Of a stretch of DNA of 43,848 nucleotides, positions 17,218 to 27,517 are shown piece by piece. The position numbers and the translations under genes were made by a program. Source of the DNA: an uncultured Bacteroidota bacterium (GTDB taxonomy: Bacteria; Bacteroidota; Bacteroidia; Flavobacteriales; Flavobacteriaceae); assembly GCA_902514625.1 (NCBI GenBank), contig CABXRK010000013.1, positions 1-43,848 on the forward strand, given 5' to 3'. Position 1 is the stretch's first letter. The number at the start of each line of letters is the position of its first letter. The notes beneath the pieces were generated by a model, which was not told the origin of the DNA, did no database searches, and saw only the letters and a list, made by a program, of their open reading frames with translations.

Positions 17218-20200
17218 TTAATTTAATTTATAATTAATATCATTTTCTTCAAGCTTATCCAATAAATCATTATTAATTGTAACCTTATGTTTCGTGCTTG
17301 GCAAAGTAAGTTTTATTTCCTCCTTTGATTCAAACAAATCGAACGCTAATGATTTTGAACCCTTAAATTGATTTACAATCTTTTTTAACTCAGTTATACT
17401 GTCATCATTTAATTCTTTTATTTTTAACTGAATAGTTAACTTTTTTGTGTTAGTATCAAGAGCATCTTGAAGCTGTTCAAAAGAATTATAACGTATTCTA
17501 GGATCTCCTCTTTTACCAGTATCTCTATTAATCCAACCTTCTTTTATTGAAATCCTAATTCTGACAAATTGATTTACAATTAGAAAATGTCTGAATTTCA
17601 AATATTCTTCCCCGAAAATTCTAAACTCATATTGATCTTTAAAATCTTCTAAAATAAATTTTGCCCAACCTTTTCCATTTCTCGTATGCAAATGATTTAC
17701 TTCATTAATAATACCTCCGAAAGTTAATTCCTTATTAACTAAATAGTCTAAATCTGATAAGTCTGAGAGGCCAGATGAGGTGAAATATCTCATTTCTCTT
17801 AAAAAATCATCCAAGGGATGACCAGAAATATAAATTCCCACAACTTCTTTTTCTTTTTTTAATTTTTCCAGATTAGTCCAAAAATCACATTCTGGTAAAT
17901 CAACTTTAGAAATTTGCTGATTAGTTTCTTCTCCAAACATGTTAATCTGAGCAGAATTCAGATTTGCTTGAAATTTTGAGCCATATTTTATTGCTTTTTC
18001 CAGGAAAATAATACCATCTCCATCTAGGAAAAAATATTGGGCTCTGTGAGAGTTTTTGAAAGAATCTAATGCGCCAGCCAAAGTAAGATTTTCCAAAGCT
18101 TTTTTATTCGCAGCCCTGAGGTCTATTCTTTTTGTTAGATCAAAAATTGAATTATATTTTGACTTACTTCTATTAGAAATTATAGTTTCGACTGCACCTC
18201 TACCGACTCCCTTTACTGCACCCATTCCAAACCTAATAGCTTGACTATCATTAACAGTGAATTTATAATATGATTCATTAACATCAGGGCCTAAAACATT
18301 TAAACCCATTTTTCTACATTCCTCCATGAAAAAACTGACTTGTTTAATATCATTCATATTATTAGATAAAACAGCAGCCATATATTCAGCTGGATAATTA
18401 GCCTTTAAATAAGCTGTTTGATATCCTATCCAAGCGTAACAAGTAGAATGCGACTTATTAAAAGCATATGAAGCAAAAGCTTCCCAATCTTTCCATATTT
18501 TTTCTAAAACATCTTTTTCATGACCATTTTCTATCCCTCCATCAATAAACTTTGGTTTTAACTTTTCTAAAAGAACAAAAATCTTTTTTCCCATAGCTTT
18601 TCTTAAAAGGTCAGCCTCACCTTTGGAAAAATTGGCTAATTTTTGAGACAATAACATTACTTGCTCTTGATAAACTGTAACTCCATAAGTTTCTTTTAAA
18701 AATTCTTCCATAATTGGAAGATCATATTTTATCTCTTCTAATCCATTTTTCCTTGAAATAAAACTTGGAATATACTCTAAAGGCCCTGGTCGATACAAAG
18801 CATTCATTGCTACTAAATCATCAAAAATATTTGGTTTTAAATCTTTTAAATATTTTTGCATGCCTAAGGACTCATATTGAAATACTCCTACAGTTTCCCC
18901 TTTTTGAAATAATTCATAGGTTTTTTTATCATCCAGAGGGAACTCATCTGGATCTAAAACAATATTATGTTTATATTTAATTAATTTGATAGTGTCTTTA
19001 ATTACTGTCAAAGTTTTTAATCCTAAAAAATCCATTTTTAATAATCCTGCTTCTTCAACTACAGAATTATCAAATTGAGTTACATACAAATCTGAATCTT
19101 TTGCTCTCATAATAGGAACAAATTCTCTAATATCATTAGGAGTAATTATAACTCCACATGCATGAATTCCAGTGTTTCTCAAGGATCCCTCTAAAACTTT
19201 AGCCTGTTGGATTGTTTCTCCAGCTAAATTGTTTTCTTTAGATAAACTTATAATTTCCTTAACTCTATTAAACTCATCTGTTCTTAAAAATTCTTTCAAT
19301 TCATTCTCATTAGAACTAAAAATTTTTGAAAGTTTAATATTTGGTAATAATTTTGAAATTCTATCAGCTTCACTAAGCTCTAAATCAAGAACTCTAGCGG
19401 TGTCCCTTATTGATGATTTAGCTGCCATTTTACCATAAGTTATTATTTGAGCAACTTGATTTGATCCATATTTCTGAATAACATAATCTAAAACCTTACC
19501 TCGGCCCTCATCATCAAAATCAATATCTATATCAGGTAAACTAACCCTATCTGGATTAAGAAAACGCTCAAATAATAAATTATATTTTATTGGGTCTAAA
19601 TTTACAATTCCTAAAGAATAAGCAACTACTGAACCAGCGGCTGAACCTCTCCCAGGCCCAACTGAAACATCCATCTTCCTTGCTGCTGAAATTAAATCTT
19701 GAATTATTAAAAAATACCCTGGATAACCAGTTTTTGAAATAACTTCTAACTCAAAATTAATTCTTTTTTCTATTGATTCATCTATTTTTTTATACCTCCT
19801 CTTAGCTCCAAGATAAGTTAAGTGTCTTAAATATTTATTTTCAATTTTCTTTTCATCTATATCCACATCAGTCTTAAAATCATTTGGAATTTGAAATTTC
19901 GGCAATAAAACTTCTCTAGATAGATCAAAAACTTCAATTTTATTTACAATTTCTTCAATTGAAAAAATTGCTTCAGGCAAATCAACAAATAATTCAAACA
20001 TTTCTTCAGAAGACTTAAAATAATATTCATGATTAGCAAATCCATATCTAAATCCTCTTCCTTTTCCGATAGGAGTAGTTTGTTTTTCTCCTTCCTTCAA
20101 ACAAAGTAAAATATCATGAGCATTAGCCTCTTTTTTATCGACGTAATAAGTATTATTAGTAGCTACTAATGGAATTTTATGTTTTTTCCCAAATTCAATT

Positions 20201-21543
20201 AAAACTTCATTAACTCTATCCTCATCTTCTTGGTTATGACGCATTACTTCAATATAAAAATCCTTTCCAAATTTATCAGCCCACCATTTTAATGCTTCTT
20301 CAGCCTGATTCTCTCCTATGTTTAATACTTTCGATGCTATTTCTCCGTACAAATTTCCAGAAAGAACAATTAAATTATCTTTATATTTTTCAATTATTTC
20401 CTTATCTATTCTAGGCACATAGTAGAATCCTTCAACGTTTGCAATTGAACTCATCTTAGAAAGATTATCATATCCTTTCTTATTTTTTGCTAAAAATAAA
20501 ATTTGGTAACCGTCATCTCTTCTTGATTTATCCTTGTGATCATCACAAACATAAAATTCGCATCCAATAATTGGTTTTATAATTTGCTTGTGATCTTCAA
20601 ACTCCTTATTCCTGTTTTTTAAAGCTTTTATAAAATGGAATGCACCCATTAAATTAGCATGATCAGAAATAGCTACTGCAGGCATTTTATTTTTTTCGGC
20701 AGCAGAAATTAAATCACTTATTTTAGATGTTGCTTGCAATACTGAATATTGAGAATGATTGTGTAAATGAACAAAATATGAATCTTTAAAAATCTTTTTA
20801 AAATCATTTTTAAGAACTTTTCCTTCAATTGACTTTTTTTCATTTAAAATTTCTTTAGATGCTTCTTTTAAATTTCTATGCTTCAGTCCTAATAAAGAAA
20901 CCTTTTTTGTAATCTTCTTTTGAAGATTATTAATTATTTCAGAATTTTTAATAAGAGATTTAGGATTAATTTTATTAGTCCTTAACAATTCTAATAAACA
21001 TCTAGTAGTTGCTTCTACATCTGAGGAAGCATTGTGAGCTTCTAAAAATTCATTGCCGAAAACATTAAAATATAATTCTGAAAGTGTAGGAAATTTATAT
21101 TTACCTCCTCTGCCTCCAGATAATTTACATAGATTGGCAGTTTCCTCAGTACAAGTGTCAATAATTTCATAGCCTTCTAGAGGATTCTTTCCTTCAGACC
21201 TTAAAAATTCTGCACCTAAAATATTTAAATCAAAAGAAATATTATGACCACAAACAAAAGAAGCTTTTGAAAGTGTTTCACGAAAAATTGATAACACCTT
21301 TTCTATTTGTTTCCCATCTTTTTTTGCAAGATCGGTAGAAATCCCATGGATTTTTTCAGCATCAAATGGTATAGAAAATCCTTTAGGAAAAATTAGAAAG
21401 TTTTCATTAGAAATACATTTTCCATCTTTATCATGAAGTTGCCACGCAATTTGTATACACCTAGGCCAATTGTCTAAATCAGCTAATGGGGCATTCCAAT
21501 TTTTTGGCAAACCTGTAGTCTCAGTGTCAAAAATTAAAAACAT
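17218..21543 (-). CDS. dnaE: DNA polymerase III alpha subunit with fused 3'-5' exonuclease
   Basis: Replicative polymerase, 1441 aa from the ATG at 21543 (MFLIFDTETTGLP; a longer frame starts with TTG six codons upstream, but family members begin at this Met). An N-terminal DnaQ-like DEDDh exonuclease spans ~1-195: Asp6/Glu8 in FDTETTG, Asp105 in HNISFD, His170 and Asp175 in AHNASSDVE. The PHP domain starts at ~256 (FVHLHNHSQYSVLQ). The polymerase core has PDIDIDFDD with Asp669/Asp671, matching E. coli Asp401/Asp403. A helix-hairpin region and an OB-fold (ELTFGGIINEVNHLHTRNGKGW) close the protein. The fused proofreading domain is characteristic of Bacteroidetes DnaE. It lies just upstream of trxA on the same strand with its own gap of 61 bp. 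Confidence 0.97.
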   Translation of the reverse strand: MFLIFDTETTGLPKNWNAPLADLDNWPRCIQIAWQLHDKDGKCISNENFLIFPKGFSIPFDAEKIHGISTDLAKKDGKQIEKVLSIFRETLSKASFVCGHNISFDLNILGAEFLRSEGKNPLEGYEIIDTCTEETANLCKLSGGRGGKYKFPTLSELYFNVFGNEFLEAHNASSDVEATTRCLLELLRTNKINPKSLIKNSEIINNLQKKITKKVSLLGLKHRNLKEASKEILNEKKSIEGKVLKNDFKKIFKDSYFVHLHNHSQYSVLQATSKISDLISAAEKNKMPAVAISDHANLMGAFHFIKALKNRNKEFEDHKQIIKPIIGCEFYVCDDHKDKSRRDDGYQILFLAKNKKGYDNLSKMSSIANVEGFYYVPRIDKEIIEKYKDNLIVLSGNLYGEIASKVLNIGENQAEEALKWWADKFGKDFYIEVMRHNQEDEDRVNEVLIEFGKKHKIPLVATNNTYYVDKKEANAHDILLCLKEGEKQTTPIGKGRGFRYGFANHEYYFKSSEEMFELFVDLPEAIFSIEEIVNKIEVFDLSREVLLPKFQIPNDFKTDVDIDEKKIENKYLRHLTYLGAKRRYKKIDESIEKRINFELEVISKTGYPGYFLIIQDLISAARKMDVSVGPGRGSAAGSVVAYSLGIVNLDPIKYNLLFERFLNPDRVSLPDIDIDFDDEGRGKVLDYVIQKYGSNQVAQIITYGKMAAKSSIRDTARVLDLELSEADRISKLLPNIKLSKIFSSNENELKEFLRTDEFNRVKEIISLSKENNLAGETIQQAKVLEGSLRNTGIHACGVIITPNDIREFVPIMRAKDSDLYVTQFDNSVVEEAGLLKMDFLGLKTLTVIKDTIKLIKYKHNIVLDPDEFPLDDKKTYELFQKGETVGVFQYESLGMQKYLKDLKPNIFDDLVAMNALYRPGPLEYIPSFISRKNGLEEIKYDLPIMEEFLKETYGVTVYQEQVMLLSQKLANFSKGEADLLRKAMGKKIFVLLEKLKPKFIDGGIENGHEKDVLEKIWKDWEAFASYAFNKSHSTCYAWIGYQTAYLKANYPAEYMAAVLSNNMNDIKQVSFFMEECRKMGLNVLGPDVNESYYKFTVNDSQAIRFGMGAVKGVGRGAVETIISNRSKSKYNSIFDLTKRIDLRAANKKALENLTLAGALDSFKNSHRAQYFFLDGDGIIFLEKAIKYGSKFQANLNSAQINMFGEETNQQISKVDLPECDFWTNLEKLKKEKEVVGIYISGHPLDDFLREMRYFTSSGLSDLSDLDYLVNKELTFGGIINEVNHLHTRNGKGWAKFILEDFKDQYEFRIFGEEYLKFRHFLIVNQFVRIRISIKEGWINRDTGKRGDPRIRYNSFEQLQDALDTNTKKLTIQLKIKELNDDSITELKKIVNQFKGSKSLAFDLFESKEEIKLTLPSTKHKVTINNDLLDKLEENDINYKLN

Positions 21544-21673
21544 TTCTGAATTTTTTTTCAATTAAAAATATGAAAATATGACTTTAATAAAACTTTAAAC
21601 TTGAGTATTTATTAACTACTTTCTTTTAATTACAAATTAATAAATCAAAAAATTATAATTAATTTTTTGATAC

Positions 21674-21681
21674 TATATTTG
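21674..21681 (+). promoter_or_regulatory. Bacteroidetes -7 element upstream of mfd
   Basis: TATATTTG matches TAnnTTTG. It predicts a transcription start near 21687, which leaves the first usable codons of the mfd frame (from 21708) inside the mRNA. No -33 TTG at correct spacing is seen. Confidence 0.45.
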
Positions 21682-21758
21682 CATAAAATTTTGAGATCGA
21701 TTCTCTAATTAATTCTTTTAACAACTCCCCTTCTCAAAACACTTTAAAAAAATTTGTT

Positions 21759-24700
21759 TTGAAGGAGTCTTCTGCCTTATATTTAAAAGGTGGAGTTGGT
21801 TCAGGACTATCTTTTCGAATATCTAACCTCTTCAATAATACAAATAAAAATATTCTTTTTATATGTGATGATAGAGAAAAAGCAGCTTACTTTTTAAACG
21901 ATTTTGAGAATATTCTAGGAGATAACAATGTTTTTTATTTTCCTTCTTCTAAAAAAAACCTAAATAATTTTAAAAATTTAGATAATACTAATATTTTAAT
22001 TAGATCTGAAACTCTTTCAAAAATAAATAACCCTAAAAATAAAGTTTTAATACTTACTTATCCCGAAGCAGTTTTTGAAAAAGTGCTTTCAAAAAACATA
22101 TTAAATAAAAGCACAATTTCAATTAAAAAAAATTCGATTATGTCTATGGATTCTATTAATGAATTACTTTTTGAATATAAATTTCATAAAGTGAATTTTG
22201 TTTCACAACCAGGAGAATTTTCAATAAGAGGTGGAATAATAGATATATTTTCATTTTCAAACCATCACCCATATAGAATTGAATTTTACAATGATTCTGT
22301 TGAAAGTATTAGAAGTTTTAATGTGGTAAATCAATTATCAATTGAAAATCTAACTGAAATCAAAATATTACCTAACACTAGTAATAGTTTTATTAAATCT
22401 AAACGAAAAAATATAATTGACTTTTTTTTAGAAAATGGGATTGTAATTCATCAGAATGTTGATTACACCTTAAATAAATTAAACAATTTATTTTCTAAAG
22501 CGCAAACCGATTATAAACTGTCAAAAAACAAATCATCTTTAAATCCTGATCTTTTATTTAGTTCAATGGAAAATTTTAAAATTAATTGTAATAAAGGAAC
22601 GAGGATATTGCTTCAAAAGTCCTTAATGATTAAAAGTTCTCAAACTCTTTCTATAGAACAATCTCCACAACCTGCTTTTAATAGAAAGCTTGATAGATTG
22701 ATTAATCATCTTAATATTAATTCAGATAATAATTTTTCAAACTTTATTTTTTGCTCAAATTATGAACAAAAGAAAAGATTTAATGAAATTTTAGAAGAAC
22801 TCGATCAAAAAGTTAATTATAAGACTTTGGTTATTCCAATCCATCAAGGATTTGAAGATTCTGAGGTAAAAATATCTGGGCTCACCGACCACCAAATTTT
22901 TGAAAGGTACCATAAATTTAAACTTAAATCCTCTTATACAAAAAGCCAATCTTTATCTCTAAAAGAATTAACTCATCTTAAAATAGGTGATTTTGTAACA
23001 CATATTGATCACGGTATAGGATATTTTGGAGGCCTTCAAAAAATAGAAATTAATGGATCCCAGCAAGAAACAATTAAATTATTTTATGCTGATAGAGATG
23101 TTCTATACATAAGCATTCATTCTCTTTATAAAATATCAAAATTTAATGGTAAGGATGGGAAAACTCCTAAAATCTACAAACTCGGATCAGTTGCATGGAA
23201 AAATTTAAAACAAAAAACTAAATCCAAAATTAAAAAAATAGCATTCAACTTAATTGAAGTTTATGCTAAAAGGAAAAAGAAAATTGGTTTTGCATTTGGC
23301 CCAGATAGTTATTTGCAAGTAGAACTAGAAGCATCGTTTTTATTTGAAGATACCCCAGATCAAATTAAAGCTAATCTAGAAGTAAAAAAAGACATGGAAA
23401 GTGAACAGCCAATGGATAGGCTGATTTGTGGAGACGTAGGTTTTGGTAAAACTGAAATTGCTATTAGAGCTGCATTTAAAGCAGTTGAAAATAGTAAACA
23501 AGTTGTTATCTTAGTCCCCACAACTATTTTAGCTTTTCAACACTATAAAACATTTTTAAATAGACTAAAAGATTTTCCTGTAAACATAGAATACCTTAAT
23601 AGGTTTAAAACTAATAGTGAACGAAAAAAAATCCTTGAAAATCTTAAATCCGGTAAAATTGATATTATTATTGGAACACATCAATTAGTAAACAATAAGA
23701 TTATTTTTAAATCATTGGGCTTATTGATAGTTGATGAAGAACAAAAATTTGGTGTAGGAGTGAAAGAAAAATTGCGAACACTTAAAACTAATATAGACGT
23801 CTTAACTCTTACAGCAACTCCTATTCCTAGAACACTCCAATTTAGTTTAATGGCCGCAAGAGATCTTTCAATAATTTCTACTCCTCCTCCAAATAGATAT
23901 CCTATAGAAAGTGAGGTCATCAGATTTAACGAAAATATAATAAAAAACGCCATCATCTACGAAATTCAAAGAGGAGGTCAAATTTTTTTCATCCACAATA
24001 GGGTCGATAATATAAATGAAGTTTCACAGTTAATTCAAAGGCTTATTCCAAAAGCAAAAATTAGAGTTGCACATGGTAAAATGAAAGGCAAAGATTTAGA
24101 AATAAATTTACTGGATTTTATGAATAATGAATTTGATATTTTAATTGCTACAACAATTATTGAAAATGGATTAGATGTTCCTAATGCAAATACAATTTTT
24201 ATTAATAATGCTCAAAATTTTGGTCTTAGTGACCTACACCAAATGAGAGGTAGAGTTGGAAGGAGTAATAAAAAAGCTTTCTGTTTTTTTATTACTCCAG
24301 ATTATAATTCTATTTCCAAAGACGCTCAAAAAAGAATTCAAGCTATAGAACAGTATTCAGAACTTGGTTCCGGAATTAAAATTGCAATGAAAGATTTAGA
24401 AATTCGAGGAGCTGGAAATTTGCTGGGGGGAGAACAAAGTGGATTTATAAATGATATAGGATTTGAAACATACCATAAAATAATTCAAGAAGCTATAAAT
24501 GAATTAAAAGAAAATGAATTTAAAGATCTTTTTAAAAATGAAAATAAAAATTTGAAAAATTATGTTAAAGAAGTAAAAATTGATTCTGACTTTGAAATTC
24601 TTATACCTGACAATTATATTAATACGGTTAGTGAACGTTTAAAAATTTATAAACAGCTTAATAGTATTAAATCAGAAGATGAATTATCCTCTTTTAAAAA

Positions 24701-25025
24701 AAACCTTAAAGATCGTTTTGGAAAAATCCCTTATCAAGTATATGATTTATTTGATACTATAAGATTAAAATGGAAAGTATCTAAACTAGGTATTGAGAAG
24801 TTAATTATAAAAAAAAATGAGTGTTCAGCATATTTTATATCAGACAAAAATAATGAATTCTATAAGAGTAAAGATTTTACATTAATACTTAACTGGATTA
24901 AAAAAAACCCTAAAAAATTATTATTAAAAGAAAAAACCTTAAAATTAGGATTGAGATTAATTTTAAAAATAAATAATATTGAATCCATTAATTCCCTAAA
25001 TAAATTATTTTCAGAATTAAAGTGA
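21759..25025 (+). CDS. mfd: Transcription-repair coupling factor Mfd
   Basis: SF2 translocase that removes stalled RNA polymerase and recruits UvrA. From the TTG at 21759 it is 1088 aa. Domains: UvrB-like N-terminal part (~1-350, PGEFSIRGGIIDIFSFS), RNAP-interacting CarD-like domain (~405-460, HIDHGIGYFGGLQK), ATPase with Walker A GDVGFGKT (558-565), DEEQ (659-662) and TATPIPRTLQFSL, second RecA lobe with GRVGRSNKKAF, and C-terminal D7 (~950-1088). No ATG is in frame at the start. The frame stays open back to 21687, and its extra codons (…NSFNNSPSQNTLKKFV) resemble the usual flavobacterial N-terminus, so the true start may be ATT at 21708. The 3' end overlaps the convergent ACT-like gene by 9 bp. 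Confidence 0.95.
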   Translation: MKESSALYLKGGVGSGLSFRISNLFNNTNKNILFICDDREKAAYFLNDFENILGDNNVFYFPSSKKNLNNFKNLDNTNILIRSETLSKINNPKNKVLILTYPEAVFEKVLSKNILNKSTISIKKNSIMSMDSINELLFEYKFHKVNFVSQPGEFSIRGGIIDIFSFSNHHPYRIEFYNDSVESIRSFNVVNQLSIENLTEIKILPNTSNSFIKSKRKNIIDFFLENGIVIHQNVDYTLNKLNNLFSKAQTDYKLSKNKSSLNPDLLFSSMENFKINCNKGTRILLQKSLMIKSSQTLSIEQSPQPAFNRKLDRLINHLNINSDNNFSNFIFCSNYEQKKRFNEILEELDQKVNYKTLVIPIHQGFEDSEVKISGLTDHQIFERYHKFKLKSSYTKSQSLSLKELTHLKIGDFVTHIDHGIGYFGGLQKIEINGSQQETIKLFYADRDVLYISIHSLYKISKFNGKDGKTPKIYKLGSVAWKNLKQKTKSKIKKIAFNLIEVYAKRKKKIGFAFGPDSYLQVELEASFLFEDTPDQIKANLEVKKDMESEQPMDRLICGDVGFGKTEIAIRAAFKAVENSKQVVILVPTTILAFQHYKTFLNRLKDFPVNIEYLNRFKTNSERKKILENLKSGKIDIIIGTHQLVNNKIIFKSLGLLIVDEEQKFGVGVKEKLRTLKTNIDVLTLTATPIPRTLQFSLMAARDLSIISTPPPNRYPIESEVIRFNENIIKNAIIYEIQRGGQIFFIHNRVDNINEVSQLIQRLIPKAKIRVAHGKMKGKDLEINLLDFMNNEFDILIATTIIENGLDVPNANTIFINNAQNFGLSDLHQMRGRVGRSNKKAFCFFITPDYNSISKDAQKRIQAIEQYSELGSGIKIAMKDLEIRGAGNLLGGEQSGFINDIGFETYHKIIQEAINELKENEFKDLFKNENKNLKNYVKEVKIDSDFEILIPDNYINTVSERLKIYKQLNSIKSEDELSSFKKNLKDRFGKIPYQVYDLFDTIRLKWKVSKLGIEKLIIKKNECSAYFISDKNNEFYKSKDFTLILNWIKKNPKKLLLKEKTLKLGLRLILKINNIESINSLNKLFSELK

Positions 25026-25676
25026 CTTTAAATCTTTAATAACCTTAAAAGCAGTATTAACATACTCTTCATCAACTAAAATCGTAAATTCATTTGAAGT
25101 TGAAATAACTTCTCTTATATTAACACCCTCCCATGATAATCTTTGAAAAATAAAATAATAAATACCTGGTATAGAAACATTTTCAATTGGAAGTTTTATT
25201 GAAACAGAGGATAAATTATCGGATTTATTAATTAAAAATTCATTTTTAAAATACTCTTCAAGAACATCGGATAAATTACTGCTAATAACAATGTTAGATT
25301 CTGAAACACCTCTTGAAGAAGTATAAAAAGAATCATTTTTACTATCAATTTCTAAAAGAAAGGAAGCTTGAGCACTTAATAAAGAATTAGATATTTTAAA
25401 ACTATAATCTACTAAAGAAGATCTTACTGTTATATCACCTATTTCCTTTAAAACCTTTAAAATTTTATGAGTCGAAATAAATTCCATATTATCCGAAATC
25501 CTTTTAAGAGCCATCACAATTGCTCCACTTTTTGCACTTTTATTTAGTATCTTCTCAATCTCTGGTTGAATTTTTCTAGATAAAGAAGTCAAGTTTATAA
25601 TACCTTGTGATAATGCAGTGGATAAAAAAGGTTTACCCTTTATATAATCTTCTACTACTGAGGCAATTGTTTTCAT
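25017..25676 (-). CDS. ACT-domain-like conserved protein (aspartate-kinase-related)
   Basis: 219-residue cytoplasmic protein conserved in Bacteroidetes as I remember it. The N-terminal half is helical (MKTIASVVEDYIKGKPFLST… ALSQGIINLTSLSRKIQPEIE). Two beta-alpha-beta ACT-like units follow (~120-160, with TSSRGVSESNIVI, and ~170-219, with PGIYYFIFQRLSWEGVNIREVISTSNEFTILV). The latter resembles the regulatory tail of aspartate kinase, but no kinase domain is present. The start is set at the ATG at 25676: the frame extends 25 codons upstream to 25751, but a TACATTTG promoter element (25688-25695) lies inside that extension. A small-molecule sensing role is inferred; there is no partner gene nearby. 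Confidence 0.72.
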   Translation of the reverse strand: MKTIASVVEDYIKGKPFLSTALSQGIINLTSLSRKIQPEIEKILNKSAKSGAIVMALKRISDNMEFISTHKILKVLKEIGDITVRSSLVDYSFKISNSLLSAQASFLLEIDSKNDSFYTSSRGVSESNIVISSNLSDVLEEYFKNEFLINKSDNLSSVSIKLPIENVSIPGIYYFIFQRLSWEGVNIREVISTSNEFTILVDEEYVNTAFKVIKDLKSL

Positions 25677-25687
25677 AAATTGAATTA

Positions 25688-25695
25688 CAAATGTA
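25688..25695 (-). promoter_or_regulatory. -7 element for the ACT-like gene
   Basis: The minus strand reads TACATTTG (TAnnTTTG) 12 nt before the ATG at 25676. It sets the gene start, because a longer reading frame would place the promoter inside the coding region. Confidence 0.5.
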
Positions 25696-25778
25696 CACTT
25701 TTTAAACAATATGTTGTTTTTATAACTTTTATTTATAAAAACTATATACAAAAACTTATATACTAAATCGAAAACTAC

Positions 25779-25786
25779 TACTTTTG
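25779..25786 (+). promoter_or_regulatory. -7 element for metG
   Basis: TACTTTTG matches TAnnTTTG and ends 14 nt before the metG ATG, giving a leader of roughly 8-10 nt. It is divergent from the ACT-like promoter in a 124-bp intergenic region. No clear -33 element is seen. Confidence 0.5.
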
Positions 25787-25800
25787 TTTAAAATAAGATA

Positions 25801-27489
25801 ATGTCGTCAAGTCCTAAAAGATATACTATTACTGCTGCACTTCCATACACTAATGGACCAATTCATATAGGACATTTAGCTGGCGTCTATATTCCTGCTG
25901 ATATTTATTCAAGATATTTAAGAGAAATTGAAAGGGATGTTATTTTTATATGTGGAAGTGATGAACACGGAGTAGCAATTCCAATTAAGGCAAAAAAAGA
26001 AGGTACTTCTCCAAAAAAAATAATTGATAAATACCACAAAATAATCAAAGATTCATTTGAAAATTTTGGTATTTCATTTGATAATTATTCTAGAACCTCA
26101 AAAAAAATTCATCATGAAACTGCTTCAGAATTCTTTACTTTATTAAATGAACAAAATAAATTAATTGAAAAGACATCTAATCAACTTTACGATATAAAAG
26201 AAAATCAATTTTTAGCTGATAGATATATAATAGGCGAATGCCCCATATGTCAAAATTTAGAATCTTATGGAGACCAATGTGAAGAATGTGGGACTTCATT
26301 AAGTCCAACAGAACTTATTAATCCTAAATCAACACTTTCAGGGTCTAACCCTGTTTTAAAAAAAACTAAACATTGGTTTTTACCATTAAATGATTATGAA
26401 AATTTTATCAAGGAATGGATTCTAAAAAGCCATAAAAAAGATTGGAAAGCAAATGTTTATGGTCAGGTTAAATCCTGGGTTGATAATGGTCTTAAACCTA
26501 GAGCAATTACTAGAGACTTGAATTGGGGAATTCCTGTACCAATAGAAAAAGTTAAAGGAAAAGTTCTTTATGTTTGGTTTGATGCTCCAATTGGATATAT
26601 TTCATCTACTAAAGAGTGGGCGAAAAATAATAATAAAGATTGGAGGCCCTATTGGCAAGATAAAGAAACTTCACTTATTCATTTTATAGGAAAAGATAAT
26701 ATCGTTTTTCACTGCATTATATTCCCAAGTATATTAAAAGCATCTAAAAAATATATATTACCTTCTAATGTTCCTGCAAATGAATTCCTTAATCTTGAAG
26801 GAAGTAAAATTTCAACATCCAAAAACTGGGCCGTATGGCTTCATGAATACCTGAAAGATTTTAAGAACAAACAGGATATCCTAAGGTATGTACTTACTGC
26901 TAATGCTCCTGAAACTAAAGATAATGATTTTACATGGAAAGATTTTCAAGCAAGAAATAATAACGAATTAGTAGCTATCTTAGGCAATTTCATCAATAGA
27001 GTAACAGTTTTAACTCATAAATACTACAATGGAAAAGTTCCTAAAATAGGATTATTAAGTATAATAGACAATTCTACAATAAAGAGCCTAAGAGAATATC
27101 CATTAATAATTGGAGAAAAAATTGAAAATTTTAAATTTAGAGATGGAATTCAAGAAGTAATGAATTTAGCTAGACTTGGAAATAAATATCTTGCAGACGA
27201 AGAGCCATGGAAGATTATTAAAACAAATCCTGATAGAGTAAAAACTATAATTAACATAGCAATACAAATTTCATGTTGTCTAAATGTAGTTTGTAAACCT
27301 TTTTTACCTTTTACAAGTAAAAAAATTGAAAAAATTTTGAATACTGAAAATAAATCTTTAAAATGGAATCAAATCAAAAAAACATTTCCATTTATAGAAG
27401 AAAATCACAAGATTAATTCTTCTGAACTTTTATTTGAAAAAATTGAAGATTCAGAAATAGAAATTCAATTAAAAAAACTGAAGAAATAG
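25801..27489 (+). CDS. metG: Methionine-tRNA ligase without C-terminal tRNA-binding domain
   Basis: Class I aminoacyl-tRNA synthetase charging tRNA-Met. HIGH motif at 22-25 (PIHIGHLAG), a four-cysteine zinc knuckle (Cys147, Cys150, Cys160, Cys163), the KMSKS equivalent KISTS at 336-340 ([14 protein letters not shown]), and an anticodon-binding helical domain (~390-540). The protein stops at 562 aa after IQLKKLKK. Many Bacteroidetes MetG proteins are ~680-700 aa and carry a C-terminal Trbp111/EMAP-like domain that also dimerises the enzyme; that domain is absent. The catalytic parts are intact, and monomeric MetGs of this length exist, so it should be functional. A 28-bp gap separates it from the next gene on the same strand. 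Confidence 0.96.
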   Translation: MSSSPKRYTITAALPYTNGPIHIGHLAGVYIPADIYSRYLREIERDVIFICGSDEHGVAIPIKAKKEGTSPKKIIDKYHKIIKDSFENFGISFDNYSRTSKKIHHETASEFFTLLNEQNKLIEKTSNQLYDIKENQFLADRYIIGECPICQNLESYGDQCEECGTSLSPTELINPKSTLSGSNPVLKKTKHWFLPLNDYENFIKEWILKSHKKDWKANVYGQVKSWVDNGLKPRAITRDLNWGIPVPIEKVKGKVLYVWFDAPIGYISSTKEWAKNNNKDWRPYWQDKETSLIHFIGKDNIVFHCIIFPSILKASKKYILPSNVPANEFLNLEGSKISTSKNWAVWLHEYLKDFKNKQDILRYVLTANAPETKDNDFTWKDFQARNNNELVAILGNFINRVTVLTHKYYNGKVPKIGLLSIIDNSTIKSLREYPLIIGEKIENFKFRDGIQEVMNLARLGNKYLADEEPWKIIKTNPDRVKTIINIAIQISCCLNVVCKPFLPFTSKKIEKILNTENKSLKWNQIKKTFPFIEENHKINSSELLFEKIEDSEIEIQLKKLKK

Positions 27490-27517
27490 TCTTTGTCTCC
27501 ACTAAAATAATTATAAA

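Noticed and set aside
21544-21561. Six-codon extension of DnaE from a TTG
   Set aside because: The ATG at 21543 gives MFLIFDTETTGLP, the normal family start.
25677-25751. N-terminal extension of the ACT-like protein
   Set aside because: It contains a TACATTTG promoter element, and homologs as I remember them begin at MKTIASVVEDYI.
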